Below, piece by piece: positions 62,848 through 64,000 of a stretch of DNA of 64,000 bases. Position 1 is the first letter of the stretch. Each line of letters opens with the position of its first letter. Position numbers and translations under genes: made by a program. The DNA lies in contig JAFLVM010000003.1 in the NCBI GenBank assembly GCA_022508305.1, positions 40,778 through 104,777 on the forward strand. Direction: 5' to 3'. The stretch comes from Clostridiales bacterium. GTDB taxonomy: Bacteria > Bacillota > Clostridia > Christensenellales > CAG-314. Under the pieces are notes generated by a model that saw nothing but the letters and a program-made list of their open reading frames with translations, had not been told where the DNA came from and searched no databases.

Positions 62848-64000
62848 ATGTACTTAATAAAAAAGAAAACGACAATAATAGCGCTTGTTGTTTTGCTTGC
62901 CATTTTCGTTGGCGCAATCACTCTCACGCAAGTAATTGACACAGCAAGTGCTGCAACCATTGAATCGTACGATGATTTGGATTTCAAATTAGTAACAAAT
63001 GATGACGGTTCACAGTCTTACAGCGTATCTCTTAAGGTAGCCTATCGCAGAACTGCGGAGTTTGTTGTTATACCGAATACATATAACGGATTACCTGTCA
63101 CTGAGATAGCCGCTAGTGGCTTTATGTCATGCACGAAATTAACCAAAGTTGTGCTGCCTAAAAGCATTGTAACAATAGGCAAAAATGCTTTTATGAACTG
63201 CACAAGCTTGGAGTATATTGCGATGCCAGGCGTTGAAACAATTGGGGATAGCGCATTTTCAATGTGTACAAAACTGGAGAGATTGTACTTTCCCTTGTCT
63301 GTAAAGTCCGTAGGTACAGCTATCTTGCGTAACAATTCCAATACTATATATTTGCAAGGTAGTCAGGAAGAAATTGACAGATTGTGGAGTTCAACGTGGA
63401 ACTCATACTTTACGGGAGAGACTGTAGAGAATGTTGAACCATCAGACATGATTCAATACAGACCAATTTTGGGTATGGACAATCAAACCGTTGTAGGTTA
63501 CGAGATTCAGGAATATCAGAATCTTTCGAGCGGAGATATTGTAATTTACAATATGATTAAGACCGAGGATAATCCTGAATATCTACCCGTTCTTAATATA
63601 TGTTCAGAAGCATTTACAGGTTCTGTTTGTGATTCACTAACCATAAAAGACTTACATGAAGATGACCCGTCAGTACCTGAATTTACACATAAAATAAATA
63701 TTCGTAGCAATGCGTTTTTACTCGCCATAATTGATGAAATTGATATTCAAGTAGGCGTTACGTTTAATCATCCACAAGAACTTCAACAAAACGTAGATGT
63801 TAGTATGCTTGATGATGAGCCTATTACAGGCGATGCAAACGGTCATTCAACAAGAGTTTTTGAAGAATCACTCATTCAATCCGTAACCTTGCCCGCAGAT
63901 ATTGATATTATTACAGAAAGAATGTTCAAAAACTGCGTATTTCTTGAAAGTATCAAAATAAATGGCGAAGATTACGATGGAACAAACGTATTACCGAATG
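62848..64000 (+). CDS. BspA-like leucine-rich-repeat surface protein, 3' end outside window
   Basis: 384 codons present. Signal peptide (KTTIIALVVLLAIFVGAI..ASA, cleavage near residue 35). From about residue 70 come LRR_5/BspA-type repeats of the form L.P.SV..IG..AF..CT.L (LPKSIVTIGKNAFMNCTSLE, VETIGDSAFSMCTKLERLYF), interrupted by a beta-rich insert, then LPADIDIITERMFKNCVFLE at the edge. Such proteins mediate adhesion or glycan contact on the cell surface. ATG 62848 lies 7 bases after AAGGAGG. Confidence 0.88.
   Translation, partial: MYLIKKKTTIIALVVLLAIFVGAITLTQVIDTASAATIESYDDLDFKLVTNDDGSQSYSVSLKVAYRRTAEFVVIPNTYNGLPVTEIAASGFMSCTKLTKVVLPKSIVTIGKNAFMNCTSLEYIAMPGVETIGDSAFSMCTKLERLYFPLSVKSVGTAILRNNSNTIYLQGSQEEIDRLWSSTWNSYFTGETVENVEPSDMIQYRPILGMDNQTVVGYEIQEYQNLSSGDIVIYNMIKTEDNPEYLPVLNICSEAFTGSVCDSLTIKDLHEDDPSVPEFTHKINIRSNAFLLAIIDEIDIQVGVTFNHPQELQQNVDVSMLDDEPITGDANGHSTRVFEESLIQSVTLPADIDIITERMFKNCVFLESIKINGEDYDGTNVLPN

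Overview
The window is low-GC Bacillota DNA, most likely from an uncultivated gut Clostridia lineage. This is inferred from strong Shine-Dalgarno (SD) sequences of the AGGAGG type, the sporulation genes yqfC and yqfD beside phoH, pgpH, ybeY, era, yqzL and recO in the classical Bacillota order, CsoR and ArsR/CadC-type metal control, and secreted proteins carrying InlB-type and BspA-type repeats. A species cannot be named from the sequence alone.

Layout. 1-16.4 kb holds glycoside hydrolases (GH13 cut by the left edge, GH3), pgi, hisS, a CtpE-like P-type ATPase, an ABC-F protein, a small divergent XRE/membrane-protein locus with a matched pair of palindromes, an SDR oxidoreductase, an alpha/beta hydrolase and an M3 oligoendopeptidase. 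16.4-24.5 kb holds small secreted and membrane proteins, deoC, two tRNAs and a tRNA remnant, then a two-gene insert just behind tRNA-Leu (RecB-like PD-(D/E)XK nuclease plus beta-CASP metallo-beta-lactamase protein), a glycosyltransferase, a lipoprotein and an ArsB/SLC13-type permease. 24.5-33.5 kb holds the copper operon (copA with an in-frame copZ at its 3' end, csoR) followed by yqfC-yqfD-phoH-pgpH-ybeY-era-yqzL-recO, mostly with overlapping stops and starts. 33.5-40.7 kb holds a heterodimeric ABC exporter, an unknown protein and an ArsR-HMA-ZntA/CadA metal efflux operon with a clear promoter and operator. 41-52.4 kb is a starch/maltodextrin locus: a Cys-rich repeat lipoprotein, a secreted amylase lipoprotein, a further exported protein, MalE, MalF, MalG and an unusually long MsmK-type ATPase. 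Imported maltodextrin could feed the intracellular GH13 and Pgi encoded at the left end.

From about 52.5 kb to the end the DNA becomes visibly more AT-rich and accessory: a collagen-like protein, an AbiH-type abortive infection protein fused to TPR-like repeats, an OLD-family ATPase/TOPRIM nuclease, a tiny ORF with a perfect SD, an apparent structured RNA ending in a terminator, three unknown genes, a SLOG/DUF1273-family gene behind a leader built like a riboswitch or attenuator, an XRE regulator with palindromes, a sigma-factor/C39-like-protease/membrane-protein cassette, and the start of a BspA-like leucine-rich-repeat surface protein cut by the right edge.

Most notable candidates for undescribed biology: (1) the leader at about 59092-59261 in front of the SLOG gene, with promoter, aptamer-like fold, alternative pairing and a terminator abutting the start codon; (2) the tRNA-linked nuclease plus beta-CASP pair; (3) the AbiH-TPR plus OLD defence pair with the RNA-rich stretch behind it; (4) copA carrying a separately translatable copZ; (5) the sigma factor, C39-like protein and membrane protein cassette.
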